DNA of 61,375 nucleotides from the NCBI GenBank assembly GCA_947586055.1, contig CANPXL010000017.1:1-61375 (forward strand), written 5' to 3'. The notes under the pieces are model-generated. The model ran no database searches. It saw only the letters and a list, made by a program, of their open reading frames with translations, and was not told the origin of the DNA. Every line of letters starts with the position of its first letter. Within the stretch, counting starts at the first letter, position 1. The position numbers and the translations under genes were made by a program. This DNA is from an uncultured Acetatifactor sp. Its GTDB lineage: Bacteria > Bacillota > Clostridia > Lachnospirales > Lachnospiraceae. Positions 37,100 through 46,396 of this stretch are shown here, piece after piece.

Positions 37100-39199
37100 T
37101 TACTTTCTGATATCCTGCGCCACATCCTTCATGGAGAAGCTGATCCTTCCCATCTTGTCCTTGCCCAGGCAGACAACGGTGACGACGTCGCCCAACGTCA
37201 GCACATCTTCCACACGGTTGATCCTCTCCTTTGCGATCTTGGAGATATGAACCATTCCCTCCTTGCCCGGAGCAAACTCGATGAAAGCGCCGAACTCCTT
37301 GATGCTGACCACCTTTCCCTTGAAAATCTGGCCGGCCTCGAAATCGGTGACGATGATCTTTACCATCTCCTCCGCCTTCTCCATCATCTCCTTATCGGTG
37401 CCGCAGATGGATACGTTGCCGTCGTCCGTAATATCGATCTTTACGCCGGTGCGGGCGATAATCTCATTGATGGTCTTCCCTCTCTGGCCCACCACGTCGC
37501 CGATCTTCTCAGGATCGATCTGAACGGAAATGATCTTGGGCGCATACTGATTGACCTCAGGTCTGGGCGCTGCGATGGCAGGCTTCATGCAGTTTTCCAT
37601 GATATACAGCCTTGCCTCGCGGCAGCGCGCGATGGCGCCCTCCACGATAGGTCTGGTCAGTCCGTGGATCTTGATATCCATCTGAATGGCGGTGATCCCC
37701 TCGGTAGTTCCGGTCACCTTGAAGTCCATGTCTCCGAAGAAATCTTCCAAGCCCTGAATGTCCGTGAGCAGTACGAAATCGTCGTCCGTATCTCCGGTCA
37801 CAAGGCCGCAGGAAATGCCTGCCACCATCTTTTTGATGGGCACGCCCGCCGCCATCAGGGACATGCAGGAAGCGCAGGTAGACGCCATGGAAGTGGAACC
37901 GTTGGATTCAAAGGTCTCGGATACGGTCCGGATGGCGTAAGGGAACTCTTCCTCGCTGGGAAGCACGGGAATCAGCGCCCTCTCAGCAAGCGCGCCATGA
38001 CCGATCTCCCGTCTTCCGGGTCCTCTGGAAGGTTTCGTCTCACCCACAGAGTAGGAGGGGAAATTGTAATGGTGCATGTATCTCTTACTTACCTCGTTCT
38101 CGTCAAGGCCGTCGATCTTCTGCTGCTCGGACAGGGGCGCCAGCGTGCAGACATTGCAGATCTGGGTCTGCCCGCGGGTGAACATGGCGGAACCGTGTAC
38201 CCGGGGGATAATGTCAACTTCAGCCGCCAGAGGACGGATCTGGGTGATCTCACGGCCGTCGGGACGCTTGTGATCCTTTAAAATCATTTTGCGGACGGTC
38301 TTCTTCTCATACTGGTACACAGCCTCGCCCAGAACAGCCAGCCAGTCTTCCTTCTCGGCGAAGGCTTCCTCCAGCTTCTCGGTAATGACGCGGATGTTTT
38401 CCTCTCTCACCTGCTTTTCGTCGGTGAACACCGCCACTTCCATCTCCTCGGGCGGAACGATCCGCTTCATCTCGTCAAACATTTCCTGCGGAATGGCGCA
38501 GCTTGTGTACTCATGCTTTTTCTTGCCGACCTCGGCAACGATCCTGTCAATAAACGCGATAATGGTCTGATTGATCTCATGGGCCTTGTAGATGGCCTCG
38601 ATCATCTTATCCTCCGGTACCTCGTTGGCGCCCGCCTCGATCATGATCACCTTCTCGCGGGTAGAGGCCACGGTCAGGTTCAGGTCTCCCTTCTTCCACT
38701 GCTCCTGGGAAGGATTTACGACCAGCTCTCCGTCGATCATGCCCATCTGGGTCATCGCGCAGGGTCCGTCAAAGGGAATATCGGAAATGCAGGTTGCGAT
38801 AGCCGATCCGAGCATTGCCACCAGTTCGGGGCGGCATGCGGGATCCACGCTCATCACAAGGTTATTTAACGTCACATCGTTTCTGTAGTCCTTGGGAAAC
38901 AGAGGGCGCATGGGCCTGTCGATCACACGGCTGGTAAGCACGGCGTTTTCGCTGGCCTTTCCCTCTCTCTTGTTGAATCCGCCGGGAATCTTTCCCACAG
39001 CGTAAAGCTTTTCCTCAAATTCCACGCTCAGAGGGAAGAAGTCGATTCCCTCCCTGGGCTTGTCCGACGCGGTAGCCGTGGACATTACCACCGTGTCGCC
39101 GTAGCGCATAAACGCGCAGCCGTTGGCCTGCTTTCCCACGCGGTTGATGTCAACCCTGAGAGTGCGTCCGGCCAGTTCCATTTCGTATGTCTGGTACAT
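37100..39199 (-). CDS. pnp: Polyribonucleotide nucleotidyltransferase (PNPase)
   Basis: 699 residues from the ATG at 39199 with GGAGG upstream. A phosphorolytic 3'-to-5' exoribonuclease of mRNA decay. Two RNase PH domains flank an all-alpha linker: VMSTATASDKPREGIDFFPL and RPLFPKDYRNDV in the first, GRREIGHGALAERAL and SMASTCASCMSLMAAGVP in the second. A KH domain (GDVVGQRGKTINEIIARTGVKI) and a C-terminal S1 domain (GKVVSIKEFGAFIEFAPGKEGMVHIS) bind RNA. It follows rpsO by 214 bases, the conserved rpsO-pnp order. Confidence 0.97.
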   Translation of the reverse strand: MYQTYEMELAGRTLRVDINRVGKQANGCAFMRYGDTVVMSTATASDKPREGIDFFPLSVEFEEKLYAVGKIPGGFNKREGKASENAVLTSRVIDRPMRPLFPKDYRNDVTLNNLVMSVDPACRPELVAMLGSAIATCISDIPFDGPCAMTQMGMIDGELVVNPSQEQWKKGDLNLTVASTREKVIMIEAGANEVPEDKMIEAIYKAHEINQTIIAFIDRIVAEVGKKKHEYTSCAIPQEMFDEMKRIVPPEEMEVAVFTDEKQVREENIRVITEKLEEAFAEKEDWLAVLGEAVYQYEKKTVRKMILKDHKRPDGREITQIRPLAAEVDIIPRVHGSAMFTRGQTQICNVCTLAPLSEQQKIDGLDENEVSKRYMHHYNFPSYSVGETKPSRGPGRREIGHGALAERALIPVLPSEEEFPYAIRTVSETFESNGSTSMASTCASCMSLMAAGVPIKKMVAGISCGLVTGDTDDDFVLLTDIQGLEDFFGDMDFKVTGTTEGITAIQMDIKIHGLTRPIVEGAIARCREARLYIMENCMKPAIAAPRPEVNQYAPKIISVQIDPEKIGDVVGQRGKTINEIIARTGVKIDITDDGNVSICGTDKEMMEKAEEMVKIIVTDFEAGQIFKGKVVSIKEFGAFIEFAPGKEGMVHISKIAKERINRVEDVLTLGDVVTVVCLGKDKMGRISFSMKDVAQDIRK

Positions 39200-39367
39200 A
39201 GTTTCCTCCATTCCGCCGCTTTCCGCGGCATATTTATTGAGCAGGAACAGAAGAGACCGAAACTACTGAAAAGTACATGCGCCATTTTTATCCGCGCATA
39301 CATTTTTCAGCGGTCTCGGGCTTTTCTTCTGCTCCGGGCTTTCAACTTCGGATACATAGATACACAA

Positions 39368-39403
39368 CAAGCGGAGGCGCCGTAAGACGGCTGTCTCCGC
39401 TTT
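39368..39403 (-). terminator. Hairpin between rpsO and pnp
   Basis: GCGGAGaCAGCCGTC pairs with GGCGcCTCCGC on the minus strand, without a good T-run. It may be a partial terminator or an RNA processing site; in many bacteria the rpsO-pnp junction is cut by RNase III. Confidence 0.45.
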
Positions 39404-39413
39404 ATGATGCGAC

Positions 39414-39680
39414 TTATTTTCTCAGGCCGAGTTTGTCGATCAGGGAACGGTATCTCTCGATATCCTTCTTCTTCAGATACTCCAGCAGTCCTCTTCTCTG
39501 ACCCACCATCTTCAGCATTCCTCTGCGGGAATGATGATCCTTGGGGTTGTCCTTCAGATGGTCGGTAAGCTCCTGGATCCTTGCGGTAAGCACCGCGACC
39601 TGTACCTCGGGCGAACCGGTATCGCCGGGCGTCCTCGCGTACTCGTTCATGATAGCTGTCTTTTTTTCCTTGGAAATCAT
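39414..39680 (-). CDS. rpsO: 30S ribosomal protein S15
   Basis: 88 residues, full length, with AGGAGG before the ATG. Family features are plain: [43 protein letters not shown] and [13 protein letters not shown]. It binds 16S rRNA early in assembly of the small-subunit platform. It leads the rpsO-pnp unit under its own promoter, with a structured leader. Confidence 0.97.
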   Translation of the reverse strand: MISKEKKTAIMNEYARTPGDTGSPEVQVAVLTARIQELTDHLKDNPKDHHSRRGMLKMVGQRRGLLEYLKKKDIERYRSLIDKLGLRK

Positions 39681-39689
39681 TGTCTTCTC

Positions 39690-39780
39690 CTCCTGAATCT
39701 GAAAAAATCTTGTAACCGCCTGACACCAGGACCGGGTCGGAGTGTCCCAGATCTGAGTGCCGGCTGAAATAACCTTAAAC
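39690..39780 (-). promoter_or_regulatory. Structured rpsO leader, possible S15 autoregulation
   Basis: The 5' leader contains GGACAC...GTGTC around CCCGG-rich loops and a second GCCGGC-type stem. S15 represses its own mRNA in several bacteria through leader structures that differ between lineages; this one is a candidate only. Confidence 0.35.
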
Positions 39781-39809
39781 AGAATACCATATTTTTATAA
39801 TAATGTAAA
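39781..39809 (-). promoter_or_regulatory. Sigma-A promoter of rpsO-pnp
   Basis: TTTACA (39809-39804), a 17-base spacer and TATTCT (39786-39781) on the minus strand. Confidence 0.65.
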
Positions 39810-39874
39810 CAAAAATTTTTCACATCTCACAGGGAACGGCTCACAGGGAATACCGCCGTTCGGCTCCCGCCCGG

Positions 39875-40915
39875 TCAGTCGCGCAGCACCCTGACGTACT
39901 TCACGGGCGTCCGGTAATTGTACTTGCTGATCTTGATCCCGGTCTTCGGGCTGCTGGCGTGAATCACCTTGCCGCCGCCGATGTACAGCGCAACATGATT
40001 GATGTTCCCCTTGCTGTTGGAGTAAAACACCAGATCCCCGGGCTGAAGCTCCGACACGCTGATCTTTGTTCCTTCCTTTGCCTGAGACGCGGCGTGATGG
40101 GACAGCTTAACTCCAAACTTTTTGTAGACGGACATGGTAAAGCCGGAGCAGTCGGTTCCCTTTGTCAGGCTGCTTCCTCCGTATACATAGGGGTTTCCCA
40201 GAAACTGCTTCGCGTATTCCACAAGCTCTACCCGCACATCGCTTACGCCCTGACCGTAAAGGAGCTCCGACATGGTGATGGCCGTGTCCAGCTTTTCCTC
40301 CACCGTCACATACTCTGCGGAAATATACGCCTCTTCATCGTCGATGAGCACCTTTACCCAATCGCCCACCGTCTCCACATATTCCAGTTCCTCTCCCTTC
40401 GGCACCTGGGTCAGGACCGCGCTGTCCATACCCGCGCCGTCCCGCACGTTCAGGCCGTCCCCGTTGGAGATCGCCACGGTATGAACCAGCTCCGACGCCT
40501 TCACCTTCGCATCGGGGCCGGTGGTAAGATAATCAAGGCTGACATACCCGTCCACCTCGCCGGATTTAATATGGGCCCAGCCGTCCTCCGTCGTCTCCAG
40601 CACTTCGCAGGCGGAGTTTTTCGGCATCTTTCCCACCAGTTTTCCGTCCGTGGAGGGCAGGGCCCTCACATTCAGATTTCCGCTCTCCACATTGGCGATG
40701 CCGATATTGGTATAGCCCCATGACGCGCCTTTCGCTTCCTCCGCCGCCTGAATATATTCCTCTGTGGTGAGACTGGGCTCCAGAAAGGAAGCCACGCCCC
40801 CCGTCTGAAGGATCCCGCCCATGGAAGCAGATGCCTCCAGCGGTTCCCATGCCAGGAAAAACGCCAGTCCCGCCGATAACAAAGCCAGTTTTTTACTGTA
40901 TTTTAAATGGTTCAT
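39875..40915 (-). CDS. Secreted NlpC/P60 peptidoglycan endopeptidase with SH3 domains
   Basis: 346 residues. The signal peptide is at 1-~30 (KLALLSAGLAFFLAWEPLEASA). Two SH3b domains follow (~70-130, VESGNLNVRALPSTDGKLVG; ~145-205, SNGDGLNVRDGAGMDSAVL). A C-terminal NlpC/P60 domain has the catalytic Cys in KGTDCSGFTMSVYKKFG and His in GNINHVALYIGGGKVIHA. It should cut D-gamma-glutamyl-meso-DAP (or similar) bonds in the cell wall during growth. The promoter carries three WalR-like half-sites, suggesting control by the essential WalRK system, as for other Firmicutes wall hydrolases. Confidence 0.93.
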   Translation of the reverse strand: MNHLKYSKKLALLSAGLAFFLAWEPLEASASMGGILQTGGVASFLEPSLTTEEYIQAAEEAKGASWGYTNIGIANVESGNLNVRALPSTDGKLVGKMPKNSACEVLETTEDGWAHIKSGEVDGYVSLDYLTTGPDAKVKASELVHTVAISNGDGLNVRDGAGMDSAVLTQVPKGEELEYVETVGDWVKVLIDDEEAYISAEYVTVEEKLDTAITMSELLYGQGVSDVRVELVEYAKQFLGNPYVYGGSSLTKGTDCSGFTMSVYKKFGVKLSHHAASQAKEGTKISVSELQPGDLVFYSNSKGNINHVALYIGGGKVIHASSPKTGIKISKYNYRTPVKYVRVLRD

Positions 40916-40966
40916 CTGTATAATACCCTTTCCGGTTCAGGAGTCCCGCCGGCCGAAACCGCCGGC

Positions 40967-41005
40967 AGTATCAATTGGTTACAAACTTATTACAATTTTG
41001 TTACA
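40967..41005 (-). promoter_or_regulatory. WalR-like operator over the NlpC/P60 promoter
   Basis: On the minus strand TGTAAC-N5-TGTAAT-N5-TGTAAC (41005-40978) gives three half-sites at 11-base spacing, matching the TGTWAH-N5-TGTWAH consensus of WalR (YycF). The middle site overlaps the -35 TTGTAA (40995-40990), followed by a 17-base spacer and GATACT (40972-40967). Overlap with the -35 could mean activation in PhoB/OmpR style or repression. Confidence 0.6.
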
Positions 41006-41083
41006 TCTCACTCCAAATTATACAAAGAAAGGGGATTTATGTCAATGGGTTGCGTAAAAAAAGCGAAATAAAATCAGAACCTC

Positions 41084-43438
41084 CTATTCCGCACCCTGCC
41101 GTTCCGCAAGATACAATCCTATCCGGCTCTCCAGATGATCGATCAACATCTCTTCCGTGATAACGCCGTTAAAATAATCTTCCAGTTCTTCCGAAAAAAG
41201 GTCGTTCAGTTCTTTTGGGAAATAACGATAGGGCCTCGCCTGACCGATCAGGTTCATCAGCGTCCCCCTGTCCCGGTCAACATCCATGTAATCCCCCAAT
41301 TGTACAGACTCCCCTCCCGGGAGCATAAAATGCAGTTCCCCGTCCATGGACGTAATCTGCTCTTCCAGTAAATCCTTCCGCACACTTAAATGGTAATTGA
41401 TGTCCTTCGCGGCCTTCGACTGTCCTTCGTAGGAGAGACAGAACTTCAGAAACGCGCAGGCCGCCGCTTTTTCCTCCTGTGACGCCGTCCTGCGGATGGC
41501 CAGAGGTTCGCTGCCCGCAATAAAATGGGCGGCTCCGTCTTTCGCGGGATAGCCGGCGTAAAAGACCCTGTCGCCGTACAGGATCCGGTACTTCGCAATA
41601 TCCTCCGGCCTGCGGATCTCCACTTCATTACAGAGCGTCTTCCCGCCCGGGACGGTCTTCTCCGGATCCGTCCCGTCCGCTTTTTCAAAATAGTCCTCCG
41701 CCACCTTCAGAGCCTTTCGGAACCCGTCGCTGTCAAAATTCGTCGTCCCGCTTTCCGCATCCCAAAGATAGGTGTCCTCATAACCGTGGCTGAGATAACT
41801 GATCAGAAAAACAGTCCCGTATCCTTTTCCGCAGACATTGGAAACCGTCTCCAGTCCCGGCCTGTCTTCCACACACTGCAAAAAGGCGTCATAATCCCAG
41901 TTCTCCGGAACGTCGCCCGAAACGGCCAGCAGCGTCTTCAACGTAAAGTCCGTCACGACTCCATACAGGGTCCCGTTGATCTTCCCCGTTTCCATGACGG
42001 GAGCCACAAGTTCCTCCGTGATGCCAAGCTGCTCCATGACGGAATCCAACGGCTGCCAGAGGTTGGAAAGTTCCTCAAATCCCGTCAGGGCGGTATCCAC
42101 CAGCACCGGCCCGTCCCCCGCCGTCAGCCGGGTCAGCAGCGCGGTCTCGTCATAGTCGCTCTTTAATTCAATATGACAGGCGGGATATCTCTTGTTAAAC
42201 GCGGCGGCCATCGGCTCCATTGCCGATTTGCGAAAGGATGAGACCGCCACCACAACCTGGATGATATCCACTTCCTCCGTGGTGGGTTTCAGACACAGAA
42301 AGCCGGTGCCGTCGGTATCCCCGTAGATCAGCCGGATCTTTCCGTTTCCGTCGCTGCGCATGTCATAGATCTGGGGGTAATAAATGCCGTGGTTCATCCA
42401 AAGATACAGAAGCTCCGGATCTTCTCCCGACAGACTGCTCCGATAGACTCCCGTCAGATCTGCATACAGCAGGGTATTCTCGTCAAAAAGCGTATAGTAG
42501 CTGCCGCCGGACCCTTCTTCCGCGGGAGCGGGGGCGGCAAGCCGCTCCATCCGGCCTGTGTCCGCGTCAAGCGATTGCAGGACATTGCTCCACCTTCCGT
42601 CTCCTTCGCGGTTCAGGATCCAGACCGTAACGCGCCCGTCATAGACGGGAACCAGCTGACACCTCTCGATATTCCCGTCCAGACCGCACTCCGCAAGGGT
42701 TTCTCCCTCCGGGGAAAGAAGCCGGTACAGGTACCCTTCCGATCCCTTCAGCAGGAGATGGACCTTGCCCGAAGCATCCATCGCGAAATCCCTCAATGCA
42801 TCGGATGCTGTCTGTATTTCCTCCCCGTCCAGAAACGCCAGCGGAATCTCCCTGATCTTTCGATGCTCTTCGTCCTGTTCCGAAAGATAATACCGGTACT
42901 TCCGGTTTTCACCCTCCCCCGTATCCTCTATCTTAAGGGCAAGGTAATGATCCGATCCCGCCTCCGGTTTTGCCTGCCAGATCTGGTCGTTGAGCTCAAA
43001 ACGCGCTGAACTCTGCTCCCCGCTTTCGCAGGTGCAGGAAAGCTCGTCCCAGCTTGTTTCCCCGCTTTCAGGAGCAAACAGATGTTTCTTAAGCCTGTAA
43101 GCCCGGGAAGCTCCCAGAAAGATACTGCTTCCCCCTCCTGTCTCTCCTGACAATTCCCGGCTCTTTAACGGCAGATTGACCTCCGCGGTATAAGGATCCA
43201 GACTGTTGTCCTTTCCCTCGTATTCCGCGGCTGCCAGCGCGATCCTCCAATCGTCCGGATCCGTCGCCGTCTCCGGATCGTCCGTTTTACTCGAAAACCG
43301 CCCTTCTGTCTGCGTCCGGCCGGAAACGTCTCCGCTCCCCCTGCCGCAGGCCGCGGATCCCAGAAGGATCATTCCGCAGCAAAACCCTGCGCACAGCGCT
43401 CTTCCAAAACGGATATGCCCGAAAAATCTTTCGCTCAT
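41084..43438 (-). CDS. Large lipoprotein with extracellular solute-binding domain
   Basis: 784 residues from the ATG at 43438. A lipoprotein signal peptide (CAGFCCGMILLGSAAC) ends in the lipobox Cys at residue ~31. Residues ~60-385 look like beta-propeller or repeat structure (SPEGETLAECGLDGN, RVTVWILNREGDGRWSNVLQSL, MRSDGNGKIRLIYGDTDG). From ~390 to the end is a family 1 extracellular solute-binding fold (VDIIQVVVAVSSFRKSAMEPM, AFNKRYPACHIELKSDYDET, then EPLAIRRTASQEEKAAAC). It is far longer than a usual ~430-residue binding protein. No ABC permease genes are adjacent, so it may serve sensing or an unlinked transporter. Confidence 0.75.
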   Translation of the reverse strand: MSERFFGHIRFGRALCAGFCCGMILLGSAACGRGSGDVSGRTQTEGRFSSKTDDPETATDPDDWRIALAAAEYEGKDNSLDPYTAEVNLPLKSRELSGETGGGSSIFLGASRAYRLKKHLFAPESGETSWDELSCTCESGEQSSARFELNDQIWQAKPEAGSDHYLALKIEDTGEGENRKYRYYLSEQDEEHRKIREIPLAFLDGEEIQTASDALRDFAMDASGKVHLLLKGSEGYLYRLLSPEGETLAECGLDGNIERCQLVPVYDGRVTVWILNREGDGRWSNVLQSLDADTGRMERLAAPAPAEEGSGGSYYTLFDENTLLYADLTGVYRSSLSGEDPELLYLWMNHGIYYPQIYDMRSDGNGKIRLIYGDTDGTGFLCLKPTTEEVDIIQVVVAVSSFRKSAMEPMAAAFNKRYPACHIELKSDYDETALLTRLTAGDGPVLVDTALTGFEELSNLWQPLDSVMEQLGITEELVAPVMETGKINGTLYGVVTDFTLKTLLAVSGDVPENWDYDAFLQCVEDRPGLETVSNVCGKGYGTVFLISYLSHGYEDTYLWDAESGTTNFDSDGFRKALKVAEDYFEKADGTDPEKTVPGGKTLCNEVEIRRPEDIAKYRILYGDRVFYAGYPAKDGAAHFIAGSEPLAIRRTASQEEKAAACAFLKFCLSYEGQSKAAKDINYHLSVRKDLLEEQITSMDGELHFMLPGGESVQLGDYMDVDRDRGTLMNLIGQARPYRYFPKELNDLFSEELEDYFNGVITEEMLIDHLESRIGLYLAERQGAE

Positions 43439-43561
43439 CGCTCTTTCCCCCGTCAAAGGTTCCCATATTCATAAAAACAGTATAATATCCGCCCTCCTGT
43501 TATATCAATACTCTCCGGCCCAAAACCCATTAAGAATCGTTTAAGATTTCTTTAACAATCA

Positions 43562-44494
43562 TCAAACCTGCGAATGAAAAACGGCGCCGGCGGCAACGTC
43601 TTCCTCCAGCTGCGCCTTCAGCTTCTCCAGACTGTCAAATCTGCGCTCCGGTCTTCGGAAACTTAAAAAGCTCACCTCCACCTGTTCGCCGTAGATCTCC
43701 TTATCAAAACCGTAGAGATAGGATTCCACGCCCATGACCCTGTCCGCGGTGACGGTGGGCCTGTATCCCACATTGGTGACCGCGGGGTACATCTTTCCCC
43801 TGCAGCGGACTTTGGAATAATAAACCCCTCTCGGCGGCAGCAGCTTTGTGGGTTCCGGAAGGATGTTCAGGGTAGGGAACCCCAGCGTTCTTCCGATCCT
43901 GTTTCCCGCAGTCACCCTGCCCGCAAGCAGATACGGCATCCCGAGAAGCCGCTCCGCCAGCTCCATCTTTCCCGCTTCCACCTGTTCCCTGACCCGGGTG
44001 GAGCTGACCGGGCTCCCCTCCGCGCATACCTTTTCCACGATATCCACCGAAAACCCAAGCTCCGGAGCCAGCCTTTTCAGAAGCGCCGCGTCTCCCTTTC
44101 CCCCCTGTCCGAAGGAAAGATCGCTCCCGGCGGCAAGATACCGGACCTGCATCCGCTCTCCCAGCACCTGAGACGCAAAAATTTCCGGCGGCATGGCCGC
44201 CGTCTCCGCGGTCAGCGGAAATTCAATGAGGATATCCACCCCCATCCGCTCCAGAATCAGCTGCTTTTCCTGCCGGGTCGTAAGCTCCATGCCGTCCGAC
44301 GTCCCGAACAACACTGCCGGGGCCGGGTCAAAGGTAAACACACAGGCCGCCAGCCCGTCCTTCCTGCGGGCCAGTATCTCGTCCAAAAGCCTTCTGTGGC
44401 CGATGTGCAGCCCGTCAAATTTACCCACGGCCGCCGCCGTTTCCTTCTCCAGATAAAAATCCGTCGTACCAGCTATGATCTCCAACTGCATCAC
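43562..44494 (-). CDS. ribF: Bifunctional riboflavin kinase/FAD synthetase
   Basis: 310 residues. It makes FMN and then FAD in the cytoplasm. The N-terminal nucleotidyltransferase domain has VGKFDGLHIGHRRLLDEIL (HxGH motif). The C-terminal flavokinase domain begins near residue 185 with GRVTAGNRIGRTLGFPTLNI, and YYSKVRCRGKMYPAVTNVGYRPTV follows. It is the last gene of the nusA-infB operon, nine bases after truB, an order common in Firmicutes. The start may be the second Met. Confidence 0.95.
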   Translation of the reverse strand: MMQLEIIAGTTDFYLEKETAAAVGKFDGLHIGHRRLLDEILARRKDGLAACVFTFDPAPAVLFGTSDGMELTTRQEKQLILERMGVDILIEFPLTAETAAMPPEIFASQVLGERMQVRYLAAGSDLSFGQGGKGDAALLKRLAPELGFSVDIVEKVCAEGSPVSSTRVREQVEAGKMELAERLLGMPYLLAGRVTAGNRIGRTLGFPTLNILPEPTKLLPPRGVYYSKVRCRGKMYPAVTNVGYRPTVTADRVMGVESYLYGFDKEIYGEQVEVSFLSFRRPERRFDSLEKLKAQLEEDVAAGAVFHSQV

Positions 44495-44503
44495 TCTTTT
44501 CTG

Positions 44504-45400
44504 TCATAAGAACATCTTGACGGGCATGTAGGTCTTCTTTTCCCCGTCATAGGCGTAAATGCCCGCGAAACTCCCGTCCGCTCTGTAAAACCTTACCCGC
44601 CTGCCCGGCTCGTGCCGCACTTTTTCCGCGGTCGCCCCGGGCGCGATGGGATTGCCGTTTTCCAGAAGCGCGGCGCTCTCCAAAGACACATGAAGCGACG
44701 GGCAGTCCCCGAAAACGCTGTCCACCGGTTTAATCACTTCCGGGAGCGTGCCGTCCTCTTTTCTGCGCCGCAGGCTGTCCAGCGTATGCGCCTCATCCAG
44801 TCCGAAGCTGCCTGCCTTCGTGCGGCGGAGGCTTTTCATGACGCCGCCGCATGAAAGTCTCTCCCCAATATCGGCGCAGAGGGTCCTGATATAAGTTCCC
44901 TTCGTACACAGCGCCCGGAATTTCACCACGGGAAGCCGGCACTCCAGAATCTCCAGCTCCCGGATCGTGACGGCGCGGGGACGGCGCTCCACCTCTTTTC
45001 CCTCTCTCGCCAGCTCGTAAAGCTTCTTTCCGTTCACCTTCAGGGCGGAATACATGGGCGGGATCTGATCATAAGTCCCGACAAAGCTCTCGCAGACCCT
45101 TCGGACCTCCGCTTCCGGCGCCGTCACTTCTCTTTTGGACAGGATCCGTCCCGTGCCGTCCTGGGTATCCGTCTCCACGCCCAGCAAAAGCTCCGCCACA
45201 TACTCCTTGTCCCTGTCCGTGAGCATGTCGCAGAGCTTTGTCGCGCTGCCGAGGCAGACCGGAAGTACGCCGGTGGCCTCCGGATCCAGCGTCCCCGTAT
45301 GCCCGATCTTTCTCTGGCCGAAGATCCCCCTCAGCTTTGCCACAACGTCGTGGGAGGTATAGCCGGCGTCTTTGTCCACGATCAGAATTCCATTCGTCAT
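44504..45400 (-). CDS. truB: tRNA pseudouridine-55 synthase
   Basis: 298 residues. It isomerises U55 in the T-loop of tRNAs. Motifs: NGILIVDKDAGYTSHDVV at the N-terminus, GHTGTLDPEATGVLPVCLG with the catalytic Asp, MYSALKVNGKKLYELAREG, and KGTYIRTLCADIGERL. The C-terminal PUA-like part is short. The start codon overlaps the end of nrnA by ATGA, so the two are coupled. Confidence 0.95.
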   Translation of the reverse strand: MTNGILIVDKDAGYTSHDVVAKLRGIFGQRKIGHTGTLDPEATGVLPVCLGSATKLCDMLTDRDKEYVAELLLGVETDTQDGTGRILSKREVTAPEAEVRRVCESFVGTYDQIPPMYSALKVNGKKLYELAREGKEVERRPRAVTIRELEILECRLPVVKFRALCTKGTYIRTLCADIGERLSCGGVMKSLRRTKAGSFGLDEAHTLDSLRRRKEDGTLPEVIKPVDSVFGDCPSLHVSLESAALLENGNPIAPGATAEKVRHEPGRRVRFYRADGSFAGIYAYDGEKKTYMPVKMFL

Positions 45401-46374
45401 TTATCCCTCCGCGCCCGGTCCCGCGCCGCGTTCAGCTGTTCCTCCACAGGCCGCGACAGATTGTTGACGCAGTCGTGGAACGTCCCTTTCATGTTGCAGC
45501 CCGCCGCTCTGGCGTGTCCGCCGCCGCCGAAAAGCGCCGCCACCTGCGCCGCGTTTACCTTTTCGCTGGTCCGCAGGCTGACTTTGTACTCCAAAACGCC
45601 TGTCTGGTACATAAATACGGCGCATTCCACCCCTTTGATATTGCGCAGCTGGTTTACGATTCCCTCCAGGTCGCTGGGCTTTGCATGATAAAAATTCAGG
45701 ATTTTCGCGTCAAGCACGCTGACGATGCAGCGCCCGTCCAGGAAACGGATGCTTTCCATCAGGGCGCGGCCCATGATCTGAGTCTGCAGATAAGTCTTCT
45801 GGAAAAAAGTCTCCTGAATCAGTCTGGGAAAGTCAAAGCCGTAACCGATCAGTTTTGCCCCCTTCTCCATGGTCGCAGGCGTGGTGTTGGAATACTGAAA
45901 GACTCCTGTGTCGTGGATAATGCCGATATACAGAGCCATGGCGATATCGCGGTCCAGCCCGTCTTCCCCGATCAGGTCATAGAGCAGCTCGCAGGTCGAT
46001 CCCACGGCCGGATCCAGATGATTTACGTCCCCGCTGCCGGTCTGTCTCAGATGATGGTCGATGTTAATGGTTTTCGCCGCCGCGCGGAAATATTTTTCCG
46101 CACCGCCCAGGCGCCCGGCGTCCGTGTCCAACGCAAAAAAGACGTCAAAGGGCTCCTCCTCCGGGAAGTCCGTGACAATCTCTTCAAATCCCTTTATCTC
46201 CCGGAAGATATCGGCGGGCGGCTCGAGAAACGCCGTTACCAATGTCTCCGGAAATTTTTTCTGCAGATACATTCTCAGCGCGAGAACGGCTCCCACGCAG
46301 TCCCCGTCGGGCCTTACGTGACCGCTGATGCCGATTCTCCCCGCTCCCCTGCATTCTTCCAGCAAATCCATCAT
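45397..46374 (-). CDS. nrnA: DHH-family oligoribonuclease/pAp phosphatase (NrnA)
   Basis: 325 residues from an ATG at 46374 with GGAGGGG upstream. The DHH domain has ISGHVRPDGDCVGAVLAL, VFFALDTDAGRL, and the name-giving DHH in TINIDHHLRQTG. The C-terminal DHHA1 domain has LFGGGGHARAAGCNMKGTF. It degrades nanoRNA of 2-5 nt and pAp. It lies between rbfA and truB, the usual Firmicutes position. Confidence 0.93.
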   Translation of the reverse strand: MMDLLEECRGAGRIGISGHVRPDGDCVGAVLALRMYLQKKFPETLVTAFLEPPADIFREIKGFEEIVTDFPEEEPFDVFFALDTDAGRLGGAEKYFRAAAKTINIDHHLRQTGSGDVNHLDPAVGSTCELLYDLIGEDGLDRDIAMALYIGIIHDTGVFQYSNTTPATMEKGAKLIGYGFDFPRLIQETFFQKTYLQTQIMGRALMESIRFLDGRCIVSVLDAKILNFYHAKPSDLEGIVNQLRNIKGVECAVFMYQTGVLEYKVSLRTSEKVNAAQVAALFGGGGHARAAGCNMKGTFHDCVNNLSRPVEEQLNAARDRARRDK

Positions 46375-46396
46375 ATCTTTCCATCCCCTCCGGCGC

